A program made the translations under genes and the position numbers. The notes below the pieces were generated by a model. The model was given only the letters and a program-made list of their open reading frames with translations. It was not told where the DNA came from and ran no database searches. DNA of 64,000 nucleotides from Allolobophora icterica (lineage: Eukaryota > Annelida > Clitellata > Crassiclitellata > Lumbricidae): positions 25,637,689 to 25,701,688 of the forward strand of contig OY744617.1 of assembly GCA_963556255.1 (NCBI GenBank). Reading direction: 5' to 3'. Shown here piece by piece: positions 1 to 12,996 of this stretch. The stretch's first letter is position 1; every line of letters begins with the position of its first letter.

Positions 1-127
1 AATAAGGACCCTTATGGCAGTATAAGCTAATTATGTCAGGATAAAACAGATTTGGAATTAAAAAATTCATGAATATTTACTAGTTATTTTCATATTACCG
101 TAAGGGTCCCTTTTCCCGGACACAGTG
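1..127. mobile_element. MITE with CACTGTG terminal repeat, left end cut by the window
   Basis: This is the unit 1 copy of the short inverted-repeat element that is complete at 58203-58347. The right end reads AGGGTCCC...CCCGGACACAGTG and the left end (AAGGACCC) is its imperfect inverse, but the outermost bases lie before the window. It carries no coding sequence. It opens a block of about 2.5 kb that is repeated in unit 4. Confidence 0.55.
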
Positions 128-137
128 TATATATATA

Positions 138-337
<200 letters not shown>

Positions 338-732
338 TCGGTGACGAGACCGGGTTGCAAGGGAGGGGACTGGCAATCTGCCCTATTGTGGCAAGACTCA
401 GAAAACTGATGCTGCTAACAATTCATACCATGGCTACTTGCTCTTCTTCTTCTTTGTCTTCTTCTTCGTCATCGTCACCTTCTTCTTCTTTGACATTCTT
501 CTATTGCTTCCACTTTCTTCTACTTCCAGAGGCTGCGATCTTGTTTGACAGGTGGAGAACCCTTTTGAACTGGGTCAACATTTATTTTTACCCTTCATTT
601 TGTGTAAAAAAATGTGTTTAAAAAGCCAGAGGCATGCAATTAATTTTTGTAACAGCATGTAGATATATATTTTCATCAAATTGTATAATCACATGCAAAC
701 TAATTCAAATCTAAAGTTAATTGATTTTTATT

Positions 733-880
733 GAAGAGGCGCCATAGAAATCTATGAATGAATGAATGAATGAATGAATGAATGAATGAATGAATGAATG
801 AATGAATGAATGAATGAATGAATGAATGAATGAATGAATGAATGAATGAATGAATGAATGAATGAATGAATGAATGAATG
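733..880 (+). repeat. LINE 3' end with expanded (TGAA)n tail
   Basis: The sequence GAAGAGGCGCCATA.AAATCTATGAATG runs into about 31 copies of TGAA. The unit 4 copy (59085-59120) has the same GAAGAGGCGCCATATAAATTTATGAA lead-in but only a few repeats. The long microsatellite is therefore an expanded LINE tail and not an independent repeat. Confidence 0.75.
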
Positions 881-1419
881 TGAAGGAAATAAACAGAATA
901 ATAATAAACAAAACTCATTAATTTTTTTTAGTTGTTGGTGGCTACATATTAACCTATCAGCTGCCTGATCTCAGTGGTCAAGTTACCACTTGTGAATTTT
1001 AGCAAAAAATAGAAATAGCAATGAAAAAGTTTCTTTAAAAATCGGAGCATTCCTTTCCGCATTCTTCTTGGTATTCTTCTAAGCATTCCTTGCATTCTTA
1101 ATAGCGAAATCGCACGTCGGAAAAGGCAAGCAATGCCACGGCGAATCGGCCGCACGAGTTCAAATTCAAACAGACATCCACCAATCCCCTAATTAAGTCT
1201 AGATCGCTTCCAATAGCTCGCTAGTTACCGGTTTAGGACTTTAGGTAGGGAAGTAAATTGATTTTAAAAAGAGATGTCATTGACGTTGTGTGTATGTAAG
1301 TGAATGAGTGGTATCTATTGTTGCTAATATTAGTTGATTTTTGTTATGCCATAGGTCTATTTGATTCGAAATCTTTGAAAAGAGTTAAATACGTCAACAG
1401 AAGTTTAAATATATTTGTG

Positions 1420-1805
1420 GTCTTGTGCCTCGTCCTGCATTGGCTGCCAGTAGCGCGTCGTGTCGAGTTTAAGCTTTATCTACTCGTGTTCAAGTCATTT
1501 CACGGAGCCGCGCGTGGGTACTTGAGATACTATTGCATCGAGACGCAGGCAGCTGGGCTCCGTCTGAGATCGTTAGAGAAGGCTGAATGATCTACGTGTA
1601 CGAAGGATGAGGACTCGTTTTGGCGACCGTGCGTTTTCGGCTCCCGATCTCAGATAATGGAACAGTCTCCCATCCCCGATTATGTGATAAACGTTTCTAT
1701 CTGCCGACTCAGTGGTGTCCTTCAAATCCAAACTTAAGATTTATCTGTTTTCGAAGGCGTATTCTGTTCATTTGGTTGCGTGGGGCCCTTGTAACGGCAA
1801 GGCCA
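1420..1805 (+). pseudogene. LINE reverse transcriptase, C-terminal fragment
   Basis: Conceptual translation gives LHWLPVARRVEFKLYLLVFK and then a Leu/Arg-rich stretch. These match the conserved C-terminal block of Jockey/CR1-group reverse transcriptases (LHWLP..RI.FK), followed by the usual GDRAFS-like region near 1620-1660. The frame is broken and there is no start. It is a dead 5'-truncated copy, duplicated with the array at 59815-60190. Confidence 0.7.
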
Positions 1806-2519
1806 TAGAAATTGTTGTACTTATTATTATTGTGTGAACATACTTCTTTGTCCCCATGTTAGTAGCCAAATAGCGCCACGCATTTGCTAGGGTGGCTCAG
1901 TCTAACATTGTATAGCGGGTCTGTCTCGTCGCTATGTAACGTAGTAAAAGGTTTGATAAGAGATTCATTTTTCCATTAGCACAACCGAATACCGAATTCG
2001 TTAAGAATTCTTTGTCACAGAATGTAGGCCTATTGTTACAGCTACTGGAAATATCGTCTCTAATAATTTGAGACTGTATCTAATAAATTATTATATTTCA
2101 GCAGTTTATATACAATTGTACAAGTTTAAATATAATTTAGACCAACCGACCAGTGTCCGTAGTAGTAGAAGAGGAGATTCCATTCCTTGTATTACACCGT
2201 GTCGTCCGTTCAAAGTCATCACCGCAGCGATCTGGAGCCTATAGCATCCGTGGCTTCTTGGTAACGGAAGCATGTATGCAATGTGCATTATAATATACAG
2301 ACCTCTTGAGTTCATGCTACTTTTCAGGAAGTTGATCTTTTAACACAAAGTCTTAGCAATCATTCAATGTCGTGGAATTCTTCTTGTTACTTTTTCAAGA
2401 GTAATAGAAAACTGGAATTTACGCAATAGCACTGGACCCTTAGCACGGTTTCATATTGTGAAAGTGAACATAACTCTCTGCTCCTTATCACAATTTTGAT
2501 GAAATACAAGCCATTAGGA

Positions 2520-2850
2520 TGACAGGCGCCCGTAGAGTGATGGATAACACACTGGCGTGAAGAGCAGTAGGTACCAAGATCGAATCCCGTAGACCCGTAG
2601 GGTTTATTCAGCCTTCCACTCGCCAGGTGGCAGCGGTGGTTAAATGAATAGTAGGCCGGGAGTGGCGCCCTGTTGACTGCCGTATAATACAGTTATATTC
2701 GACTCCTGTAAAACTGTTATCATGTGCTTCTACTGTATACATGTATGTAAGGCACCCTGCGTGTCTGCCGTTTCTACTATATGTATGTTCACTGTACAGC
2801 ACAGTGCGGTTAGCAGGTGCTTAAATAAAGAAAAGATTATTATTATTCCG
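2520..2850 (+). mobile_element. tRNA-derived SINE
   Basis: A tRNA-like head has a box A-like TGATGGATAACACACTGG (about 2538-2554) and a box B-like AGATCGAATCC (2577-2587) about 25-40 bases further on. It is followed by an unrelated body and a 3' end AATAAAGAAAAGATTATTATTATT. The unit 4 copy of the flanking block lacks this sequence, which supports an insertion. No clear target duplication was found, so the edges are approximate. Confidence 0.5.
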
Positions 2851-4173
2851 GTGCCAGGTCAGAGTCCGGAGAGGTCAAGCCGAGGAGACAGCGGGGTGCT
2901 ACGGTGGTAATCGGTAAGTTGTGTTGTATGTATTGACTACTAATTTGAGCAGCACATCACACACTGCAAACAGCATTGACCCTTCTTTACTACAAGTTGA
3001 CTGTCATGTATGCTTAATACGACAACGCCCCCCACCCCTCGTGTGTAATTAGCATGTGCCCCCGAGTGGTTAAGTCAGACCTGACAGCCGGTGTATAATA
3101 AATGATCGTGTCAGCCCATCAACGCTCAACACGGTGCATGTTGCTGCAGTGACCATTATTTGTATGCAGCTTATCACTATTTTATTTTTAAGAAGCCATT
3201 ACGATAACGTCAAATAAATCATTCAATTTCAATGCATAAGAAGAAGAATACGACAGCGGAAATAACTCTGAGTGATTTAAGTGTCTTGTCCTGAACACTA
3301 TTCAAGTGCATCATAAACTCGTAACTCAGCTAAATAAATCAGCCGAATCTCGCTTGTTCTTCATAATCGCCTTTTCAAACTACAGGCTGTTCAATAAGAA
3401 TCACGCCAGCCTATCAAGTGAGTGCAAATCAATTGCCTTGTTTCTATGCGATAGAAAACTACAGCTGAGAGAACTCTACTAAATAAAATTGTTTGTCTTT
3501 GAGTAGTGGTTACGTGCTCCTGTGAATAAGCTGGTTCTCGCGAACTTATCTTTTTTGGGCGCTGTAGAAATTTCGAAATTACGATTACGATCATAGATTG
3601 GTTACTTAGTTTTAGGCCTTTTGAAATCAGCAATTGCAGTTCCTAAAAGGTGAGTGTACGGAGACTAGAAAAGACCCCATTCGATGTAATTCGTATTTCC
3701 AAAACTGTGGCAGTAAGGCGCAAGTTTGAACCGTTTCTAATTCTAGCTCTAGTTTCAGGTCAGCGGTAAAATCAGAACAGCTGTGTTTAAGTTAATATAC
3801 ATTTGACTGAAAAAATTAAAATATTTCTTTATTGACCATAGCGATACCTTTATTTAAACTGACCAAGACATACGTAGATAGCGATACCCGTCACAGATTA
3901 ATGGTGGACCGTCTACCTGAAACCTTCTTCCGTTCCGCATGAATGCTGGGAACTACACTACCTCGCTATCCGAAAAACATGAATGGTCAAACTAATTCAG
4001 TGGAATGTGGTCAATTCTTCACTGCATATAGCACACGTAGACCTGTGAGGTGCATGTGTAGAGGAAACAACATTATGTTGCAACCCCTTAGAAAAAATAG
4101 ACAACGAAGTGTGTACAGTTGATCTTGTGGAAGTAATGATGACGGTAGTAATGACAACTGTGACGGCAATGCT

Positions 4174-4429
<256 letters not shown>

Positions 4430-5206
4430 TAAAGAAGAGGAGGATATGGAAGAGGATGAAGGGTATGGAATGAATGAAATGGTGATGTCAACAATGATAA
4501 TGATGATCATTTCGGCAACCACATTACTAATAACCTAACTCAAACCTACAATGCAACTACGCAATTCCGCTATTTATAGAGCATTTCAAAATTGTGACTA
4601 TGACCTCATGTAAATGTAATATGATCAACGAAGCAGCGATTTCGATTCCAAAGACACAGCCACATTTATCTGTGATTTAGTATTTCTGATTGACGGCGAG
4701 TTTGGCATCATCCGACTCTTCCAGATAATAATACAACTATTTTATTAATATATCGTGTCATTAAGTGGCATGGGAGAGATACTGATCGTATTGTAGGTCT
4801 ATTTCTTTCCCTTATTTAATTAATTTTATTAATTTATTTATTGATTTCCAGCATCTTGTAGTTTTCTGTGCATTGCTTTGCTTATTAATGACATTCTTGT
4901 TCTCTAAGTGACATTTAACATGATGTGGGCTTGCAAAGACAGCATCCCTGAGTAATTTACTCTAGAAGAGGCGCAATATTAAATTTTCAACTGCGTGTCT
5001 TTCTGATGCTACTGGATGATTAGTTGGCATTTGCTTGATGTTCTCTTCTAGAAACATGTGCGTATTATATTAACGAATCAGCAGAATAGGATATAACTTA
5101 AATTTAGTTGAGAAAATGTGCGCAATGTCTATATGAGCAGAAACGTCTGACGCGAAGATCGAGAACCGGAGAAGCGTTTCTGCAAAGTACAACAGGGATA
5201 CAAAAA

Positions 5207-8200
5207 ATGGAAGCCGACAGATTTCTGATTCAACGGACAGCGGTTCTACTGTTAGGTTTGATTTCTAATTTATTCAAACTCATAGCTTAATCTGCTTATA
5301 TCTAGCGCAAAACGGTTCTTGAATTGTGAGTGCTTCGTCTCGTTTGTTATAAAAACGTTGCGAAGGGGTTAAGATAACCGGGACAGTTCAAGATAATCGG
5401 GACAGTTCAAGATCACCGGGAGAGGTCAAGATATCAGGAGCAGGTCAATATAACCGGAACAGGTCAAAATAACCGGGACAGGTCACTGAGGTCAGGATTA
5501 CCGGGACAGGTCAGGATCACCGGGAGTGGTCAGGATTACCAGAACAGGTCAAGATAACAGGAACAGGAAGAACATATACTGACATTTATCGAAGGCATTT
5601 CAAGTTTTATATGGCCATCCAGATCTGCATTTCTGCTTAATCGAACTCCACAAAGTCTGTAATCCTTGATACAGTAAGTCTGATTGACTCTCGTAATTAA
5701 TTAGCCCTGTTACTTTCAGTAGTAGGCCTACATTATGGAATAAACAGTGCCTTTAACGAACACCCTACCTTGCTGTAGCGCCTCCCTATAGCTAAAGGGA
5801 GCTTAGTGTTAAAATGAACTGATACCCACGACTACATGTTTAATTAAATCCTAAATGAGGTGTGCCGACATTTAAACACACGACAGATAATCACGCGACA
5901 CTTAAACACAGACACTTAAACACACGACAGATAAACACATGGACAGATAATCACACGACAGATAAACACATGGACAGATAATCACACGACAGATAAACAC
6001 ATGGACAGATAATCACGCGACACTTAAACATATTAACGCGAGAATTCCAAACAAAATATATATAGGATATAATGAATATTTCTCCAAATCGGTTAAAAAC
6101 AAATTAATGAATCTTGATAAGCTGTCTAAAAACACAAACATTTAAAAAGATAAAAAAAATCATTAACGTTCAAAATTCCCCTTTAGTTATTCGACTAAAA
6201 GTAATTGATGAGGAGGACCCTGCCATGTACCCCATTCATCTATCTGTCTTTCTATCTGTTCATCACGGTTTATGCAACTACTGTTGAGACAGATGAGCTA
6301 TTGCTTGCAAAAACTGCAGAACGTTTGATACATTTTACAACGCCAATATATTTCTCCATTCTTATTCTCCCGAACTTTAACATGCTCAAAATTTCTGTAT
6401 ATTACTGTTGAACGTCCTTTTGTTGAGACAGGCACATTGAATGACCAGTCACGCACTGCACACAGTGGTGCACAAACTTTGTTTTGTAACAGTTAATACA
6501 ATGAATACATGTGATTATCTGTCCATGTGTCTATCTGTCGTGTGATTATCTGTCCATGTGTTTATCTGTCGTGTGATTATCTGTCGTGTGTTTAAATGTC
6601 GCTGTGTTTAAGTGTCCCTGTGTTTATCTGTCGTGTGTTTAAGTGTCTGTGTTTAAGTGTCGCGTGATTATCTGTCGTGTGTTTAAATGTCATGGAACCC
6701 TAAATGAGCCCCCACCTGAGTTGGTAATGTTTTGGCCTATTCATTGTATCAGTAAGTTAGCAATCAAGACATGGGTGTACATTTTGATATATATAATATT
6801 TGGTCCAAATTCATATATAATACAGTTCACACAAAGTATTTATGTTGCACTTGCACCCAAGTCAGTGATCAGGTATAGACAACCATAGTCTTATGCTCCC
6901 TACCTAACCAGCACTTGTAATGAAGTATAATATTATTAAGCCTATCTAACCTCGCCAAAGAAAAACATAAACTGCTTTGAATGTTCTCACGGATCCTTGC
7001 TTCGTGACGTGTCGATGTCCAACAGCTTCACCCTTCTTTTGAAGTCCGAGGATTCTTCCTTGATTCTGCTTCTCGGGTGAAGTTTGCAATTTCGTCGCCT
7101 ACTCCCGACTTCCGGCTTTCGATGATTTGCCTCTTCCTCGAAGACAATAATTGTTTGACGATTCAATAGAAGGATTAATCGCCTTCGATGAACTCTCACG
7201 CTTCGCTCGCAACAAAGTTCAAGTTCGTTGAATATCGACTTTCAAACGTTCGATCCTTCTGAGCCAGAAGGTCACGCACCGCAACTGTTCAAGTTCGATG
7301 GCGTTTCGTTCGAAACTAACATCGTCCACCACTCGACAAAACGGTTACTTTCGACTTGAACCGCTTATTAGTCTCAATATAGTTCATCGACTAAGGATTT
7401 AAACTTGTATCCTTGTCAATAACAACGAGCTAGCGACTTGACAAATTCAACTGTTAACTAGACAGATCACCGTCAAACGCTCAACTGATTCTTCTGCATT
7501 CAGTCAACTGTCTGCTGCCTCGCTTTCGATTCAACAGCTGATTTTCAGTTCAGTTCATCCAATTAGATAAGCAAACGTCATATCAATACTCTCGAAGATG
7601 CAGCCTATCCCCGAATCTTATACTAAATTTATAATCACCTACAGTACTGGTATTTTAGATGCTGGCACCTTAATCTATGTGTTAATAATAAATAGCTTCA
7701 TCCAACCTATATTAAATTGCATCTAAGCTACAATACATCTTCCCATACTTAGATGTGTAGATAAGAAGGCTTGTGTGAGTTTAGGACATTGCTACACTTG
7801 CTTAAGTCCCAAGTTACACTCAGATTAAAGACTAATCAGCCAAGTCATACCATCAGATTAGAGGCCGATCATCATTATTCTATCGCCGCGGTTAACGAGG
7901 CTTTTCAGAGACCCACGAGGCCGACATGTTGCGCTTGACTTCTTACTATGTTTAGGTTTGACCAGCTTCGCTCTCAGTCAAACCTGCGATGAAAGAAACT
8001 ATACTCTAATCAACGAACCTAGAAGAAGTGTATGCACCATTTACAACACTTCGATGAAGTTGTGCGATAACGATTTAAACGAAGGTATATTGTTTACATA
8101 TACTATAGTTCGTTCTTTATATAGTTCATCACGATTTGAAGCTTTGAAGATATTACCTTACAATGGTGTCCTGAATCAATTACTCCTAGCAGGCAGTGAC

Positions 8201-8317
8201 GTCTCCCAATGGGGAGGGGGTTGTGAGAGTGCACGGTTGCCAGAAATGGTGGTTTACCAAGCATGATGCTGATGTATATAAAAAAATAATTTACAGTTCT
8301 GAGTGACTTCTTAGCCT

Positions 8318-8357
<40 letters not shown>

Positions 8358-11300
8358 GGTGGTTCTGACTTTCATGGGAAAAAATTAAAATTGTTTTTTC
8401 TTGACTTTCCGCTTTTAGTTGCGTTCCAATGAATATAAAAGAAATTTGTGCAAAGTTATAGAACATTATCTTGTCATTTAGGGGTAGCTCAATAACATTT
8501 AATTTTGACATAAAGGTACCGTATTTAAAAAGAAATTTTTCCATTATCCACCATTTTTAATATTTTCTTTACCTAATGAAACAACAATGTTTAATTGTTG
8601 TTATTATTAAGTGAACAAACTGTTAAAGTAGTAGTTCTAAATAATTTCAATTTTAAATTAGTATGACTTTATGTTATTATGTAATAATAATATATGGCTC
8701 ACAAATCATTTCTTTCTTGCATTCTGTGATCATGCACTACTTGAAACAGATATTGTTTCTGGTTTTCTTTGTAATTAGGGAATTGTACTCTTCAATCAAA
8801 GCAACTCCTCTTTCAGCATTGTCATTTACAACTTGCAGATGATGAATAATTTTTGAGGCAACTTTATAATCATCTTGAAGTTCCCATGTTTCAGGATCGC
8901 TTTTCAGGAAATCACTAGAGATTCTTAGCCAGTCAAAAAATAGCATGGAGTTCATTGTATGTTCATTGTATGTTCATGACCACAGATTTCTGAACATTTA
9001 CCTACATTCTCTTAGGAGGATCATCTTGGCCTGGTCGCTCGTGTACATGTAAAGCTTTCACCATTGCTCGTTTAGACTTGGCTGTCAATGCCAAATCCAA
9101 AAATGCCAAAGCCACGAGCTCCTCACTAAGGTACCACAGATGACCTGCAAATTTATTGCTGGCTACTTTGGAGAGAGCAGAATTTTCTTGTTGATAGCTA
9201 TCCAGAGTTTTCAGTAAGCATAAATCATTCCAGCAACAATTTTGCAACAGCGGCTGCCTGTGTTTCTCCTGTGCCAGAATGTAGCTTGGTAACTTCAAGA
9301 AGTTGGCTTTCCCCAACATCAGATAAAATGACGGGTAGACGGTCAACCAAATGTTTGCCTGTCAGATCCGGAAGGAATTATCATCCAAGTGCACAACCAG
9401 TGTAGACGATGTAGTTGTTTTAAAAATATCTTTTAATTTCTTAGCAGTTTCTTCTCGATATTGTTCTCGTTCTCTATGTATTGAAGAACGGCTGATTTTA
9501 AACTTGTCTACATTGTGGCCTAGACTCTGAACTGCAGCTGCTAACACGCATGTTGCCTTCCTGTCACTTAACTTTCTCCTGTCCAAAGCTGCTGCCAGTC
9601 TTGGTGTCACAATATTTGTTGTTAGTGGCTTTTTTTAAGGGAGTTTTCCTTTTCACTAAATTTACAGTTTGACTGCCACCATCTTTGCATTCTTCAGTTA
9701 AATCATCACTACTAGAGGTTTCAAGAATAATTCTCTCATTCATGGTTTCCAAATAGGCCTATTGATCTTCTTTCTGCTTTCTCTCCATGCTTGATCTTTG
9801 CCTTTTAGTTGCCCTCATTTCTTTAGAAGTAAGTACCATATCAACTGGTCCCATACAACAACGGCGACCTCTTTCTCTTTGTATTGGGCAAGCAGACACT
9901 CTTTATCGTCTTAGATTTCGATTATGTTTAAGGCATCCAAGTGAGCAATGTCAAATAAATTATCTAAGGCATCAACAAATTCTGTTTAATTTTCTTTAGC
10001 TGAGGCTCAGTTTTCCTGTTAACATTTTTCTTTAATTTTATCCAATGATAATTACTAATCGTAACTGTAATCGTAAAACTGAAACTCTATCTTTTGCATG
10101 CACAGTAATTAGGTTATGTTAGACAAGCTCTGACAACTTCAACCTCATTGAGCTACCTCTAAATATTGCTCAAATCAGCTCATATTTGGCCAGATTTATT
10201 GTAGTATGTACTAGAACAAGATAATAAGCGGAAATAATTACATTTCAAAATTTCAGATTTCAGAACCACCCTAATATATATTATATATATATATTATATA
10301 TATTATATATATTATATATATATATATATTATATATATATATATATATATCGGCCAGTGTGAGGGTTGTTCTCCCATTCCATTTGGGGATTAGACGCCAC
10401 TAGGCCTACTAGCAGGCTACCTTCAATAGGTGACCAAAAAGAAGAGCAGTTTGAATTGGCAATTCTTTTGGGTAGAAGCTCAGTGAGATTCGTATTTAAT
10501 GAATTCCATAGCAATGAATATACGAATGGAAAGTATCTCTGTAATGTCACGATGTTTTTGCCATCTATAATTATATATTTTAAATAATTTTTTTAACAGC
10601 GCTGTGGTATAGGTTTTCTTCCTGTACTGGCGATACGATTGTTGAAAGAGAGGCCAATTGTCCTGTTCCAAAGTTTCATTGTGGAACCAATGCACCAATG
10701 TACATCAGAGGACTCGATTCTCATCCGACAAATGGTTAGATAATATATACACAGAAGTGCGTATAACGCAGAAAAGCATAGTAGGCCCTAATTGAGCCGA
10801 CATTTAGCATAACGTTTAGATTAAAATCACCTTAATATCAGGACACGATTTATAGCTCTTTATTTTGGGATTGGCTAACATTTAATACTTCCTCGTAAAA
10901 CGGTTACTCATAAACTTCCGATGAGCCGAGCCTTCTAAGATCATAAATATTATATTTTTTTAATTATAATTATTATTGAAAGAATAAAGAAGTCAGTAGT
11001 ATTTAAGGGTTAGATACTATATGAATGCGTATGACTCAGAAAAGCATAACAGTTGAGCTGAACTTTAGCATAACGTTTAGATTAAAAATCATCTGAATAT
11101 CAGGACACGATTTATAACCTTTTATTTGGGATTGGCTAAGATTGGTCGCATCCTCGTAAAACGATTACTCATAAACTTCCGATGAGCCGAGCTTTCTAAG
11201 ATCATAAATGTTACAATTTTATAATTTATGTAGAACGTTAATATAATATTTAAAGAATTTCAGTATCATAGCACAGAGCTTTGTAAAACAACTAAGTAAA

Positions 11301-11791
11301 ATATATATTATTGAAAGATTAAAGAACGTCAATATAGTATTTAAAGGATTTCAATATCATGTCATAGTTCTGTAACTTCTAAGCAACGAAGAACCCAATA
11401 TCATAGCATTGCTCCATTACTAGTGTGCAACTCAAAGATTATTGAAAGGCTAGCTGCACATCGCTTCTCAGCGCTCCCTCTTCGATCTATATAGACCTAA
11501 GCTACAACGCCATGAACGTGTAATTCCTTTGCAGTTTTCACAACCGTCAGCATATAATTAATCGTCGTAATTTTAATACTGTTACAGACTATGCGACAAC
11601 AACTGCAACAGTTTGCGCTAACTGGAACGATGACCCTTGCCTTTGGAATTACACGATACAAATCCACCGATGTCCAGTTCAAGGAGATCCGAGCTACTAC
11701 TTCTTGTATAAGCTAGAAGCTCCGATTGGATGCTACCTATCGTACTGTGTCGGGTGGCTAGGGTCTTGTGATCAGTGGAATTCGTGCGTTC
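5207..11791 (+). CDS. Unit 1 D8C-domain protein, exons 1-4 (3' end unresolved)
   Basis: Predicted exons are 5207-5255, 7956-8084, 10600-10734 and 11588-11791, all joined by phase 1 introns. Exon 1 starts MEADRFLIQR, continues TAVLLL and joins GLTSFALSQ to form a signal peptide. The mature part begins TCDERNYT and has the D8C landmarks known from UMOD, GP2 and OIT3: NEPRRS, LWYRF, HCGTNAPMYI, then VCANW..PC.W and YYFLYKL...C.LSYC. Exons stay open with conserved cysteines and NYT glycosylation sites. Intron 1 holds a 2-kb insertion and intron 2 a DNA transposon. Exon 4 lost the CxC...C segment present in units 2 and 4. I find no certain exon after 11791; 12997-13100 is a weak candidate. The protein is probably secreted or surface-bound; its function is inferred from the domain only. 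Confidence 0.55.
5371..5576 (+). repeat. Intron 1 minisatellite, about 20-bp unit (unit 1)
   Basis: Around ten imperfect copies of a unit like ACCGGGACAGGTCAAGATA lie about 120 bases after the exon 1 donor. The same minisatellite sits at the same place in units 2 (19351-19540) and 3 (44465-44765), so it predates the duplications. Confidence 0.9.
5768..7798. mobile_element. Unit 1-specific insertion of about 2 kb in intron 1, type unresolved
   Basis: In unit 2 the sequence CGAACACCCTGCC runs straight into TAAGTCCCAAGTTACACTC. In unit 1 these two flanks are separated by about 2 kb. The inserted DNA includes the fold-back element at 5860-6698 and an AT-poor stretch (6990-7600) of TTCGA-rich sequence with no convincing ORF. 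I did not find terminal repeats for the whole block, so more than one insertion may be involved. Confidence 0.5.
5860..6698. mobile_element. Fold-back transposon with 10-bp target duplication
   Basis: The direct repeat CCTAAATGAG lies at 5850-5859 and 6699-6708. Inside it, arms of about 160-180 bases are inverted copies of each other. Each arm is built from short subrepeats such as ACACGACAGATAAACACATGG and GACACTTAAACAC. The middle (about 6030-6515) has no credible ORF. Long subrepeat-rich arms with a 9-10-bp duplication resemble Drosophila FB or Mutator-like elements; the class is inferred. Confidence 0.75.
8357..10271 (-). mobile_element. DNA transposon with GGGTGGTTCTGA terminal repeats (element 1)
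   Basis: The ends GGGTGGTTCTGA (8357) and TCAGAACCACCC (ending 10271) are perfect inverse copies. The element lies inside a (TA)n tract with TA at both edges. Units 2 and 3 have only AT-rich sequence at this point in intron 2, which gives empty sites. It encodes a decayed transposase on the minus strand and lies in the intron of the unit 1 D8C gene in the opposite direction. Confidence 0.8.
8737..9752 (-). pseudogene. Broken transposase of element 1
   Basis: Four reading-frame pieces on the minus strand lie in three frames (9752-9564, 9610-9362, 9346-9002, 8955-8737). A piece reading LVVHLDDNSF could be a first catalytic Asp region. The piece with NDLCLLKTLDSY and GHLWYLSEELVALAFLD corresponds to NDLCMLQSMEAY and GHHWYISIDLGGLSLFS in element 2. 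The two elements are therefore relatives. I know this protein type from repetitive families in invertebrate genomes but cannot assign a superfamily. Frameshifts show it is dead. Confidence 0.65.
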
Positions 11792-11877
11792 GTGAGTATT
11801 TCCTGGTATTAGTAGGCCTTTCTGTGAATATCTATCAGTAGTGCTACTGCCAACACGTCCGATAACACAATGTACAT

Positions 11878-12180
11878 CAATCAATCAATCAATCAATCAA
11901 TCAGTCAATCAATGAAATTTTTTATTAAAACACCACAGGATCGGGTAATAACATACGTACAGAACGAAATATAATACATGGAGTGTTTCAATGGGATGCC
12001 CCTAAGGGAGTGTCCCGCTAATTGGGGCACCCCAAGAATCGCAGGCAGATACGGGTTTTATTTATGTATCGCAAAGTGTGTTAGGACTTATACTGTGACT
12101 TAACTAAGAACACAAATATACAAAAACTATACCAGAATGTCAGAGTCAGAAAAACGTGTAACGCAATAGAAAGTGGTTGA
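11878..12180 (-). mobile_element. LINE 3' end, minus strand, with 6-bp target duplication
   Basis: GTACAT flanks the insert at 11872-11877 and 12181-12186, and unit 2 is uninterrupted at this point. Read on the minus strand it ends in AATAAAAAATTTCATTGATTGA followed by a TTGA-type tail. Its 3' region has AGCGGGACACTCCCTTAGGG, like AGCGGGACTTCCATCCCTTT in the full-length LINE 3' end near 39880. It therefore looks like a related, severely 5'-truncated copy. Confidence 0.7.
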
Positions 12181-12186
12181 GTACAT

Positions 12187-12996
12187 TACGCTTAATAGCC
12201 TACTGAAGCCAGCAGCCTATCACTGCTGTTTGTTTCACACGTTGTTTATGCTATTAAACTCTTCAATGGCGGACATTTCAACAGAATAATTGATAGGTCG
12301 CGGAATTTTTCGTGCGCAACAATTTTAATTTTGTTTTCTTACGAACGTTATTGAGTATTTAATTTTCCGGATTGCTTCGTTCGAACAGGTAAACAATATC
12401 TATACATATAAAACTTATATATACATGATATATATACACTAAGACAAAAATCCTAAGACATATGGTAAGACATTACTGTAACTTACTTCTATCTTATGCT
12501 GGTACAAGCGCTTTAGTAATAAAATACAAATTTAAACAACTGAAGTGCTAGTTGAATAGTTTGGCAGCTATACTACCATAAATCCTGTAATAAATTCATT
12601 TTACAATGACGCATGCGAGACATGAGGCTTCCAGTTCACAACATCCTTAGAATACGATATTACCGTATGTATTGAGTTTGTAATGGAGATCATACGATGG
12701 ATGGCTTAATAACTACGTTACAGATCGCACGCGATGAATATAGGTAAGCATTATCAGTCGTGGATGCTTGATTATGTGCAGGCACTGACTGTTTAAACTG
12801 TGCCTTGAATTTCTGCAGTGGTCGTCACTGTCAGATAATTAAGTAAATAAATAGGTAAAGGTGCAATAATATTACTGCATTTCAACAAGAATGTTACAGT
12901 CGCAAGCAAAATCTGTGTTAATTTCAACAGAACTTTGTCATAAGTTAGTTCCTCTACCCGATGCTAGTAAAACCAATTATATTTTCATCAGTTCAG
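12187..12996. other. Unit 1 sequence downstream of exon 4, no gene seen
   Basis: This stretch aligns with 21660-21900 and 24115-24935 in unit 2, and its first part with 46800-47040 in unit 3. It is AT-rich, with stops in all frames, and its conservation reflects the unit duplication. The tract of TA-like sequence near 12400-12440 corresponds to the insertion point of element 2 in unit 2 and to the repeat exon in unit 3. Confidence 0.5.

Noticed and set aside
3056..3085. tRNA-Leu-like 5' half (CCCGAGTGGTTAAGTCAG)
   Set aside because: No matching box B, anticodon stem or acceptor pairing follows; at most a SINE remnant.
5371..5576. CRISPR-like regular repeats
   Set aside because: No unique spacers, imperfect contiguous units, eukaryotic intron context; it is a minisatellite.
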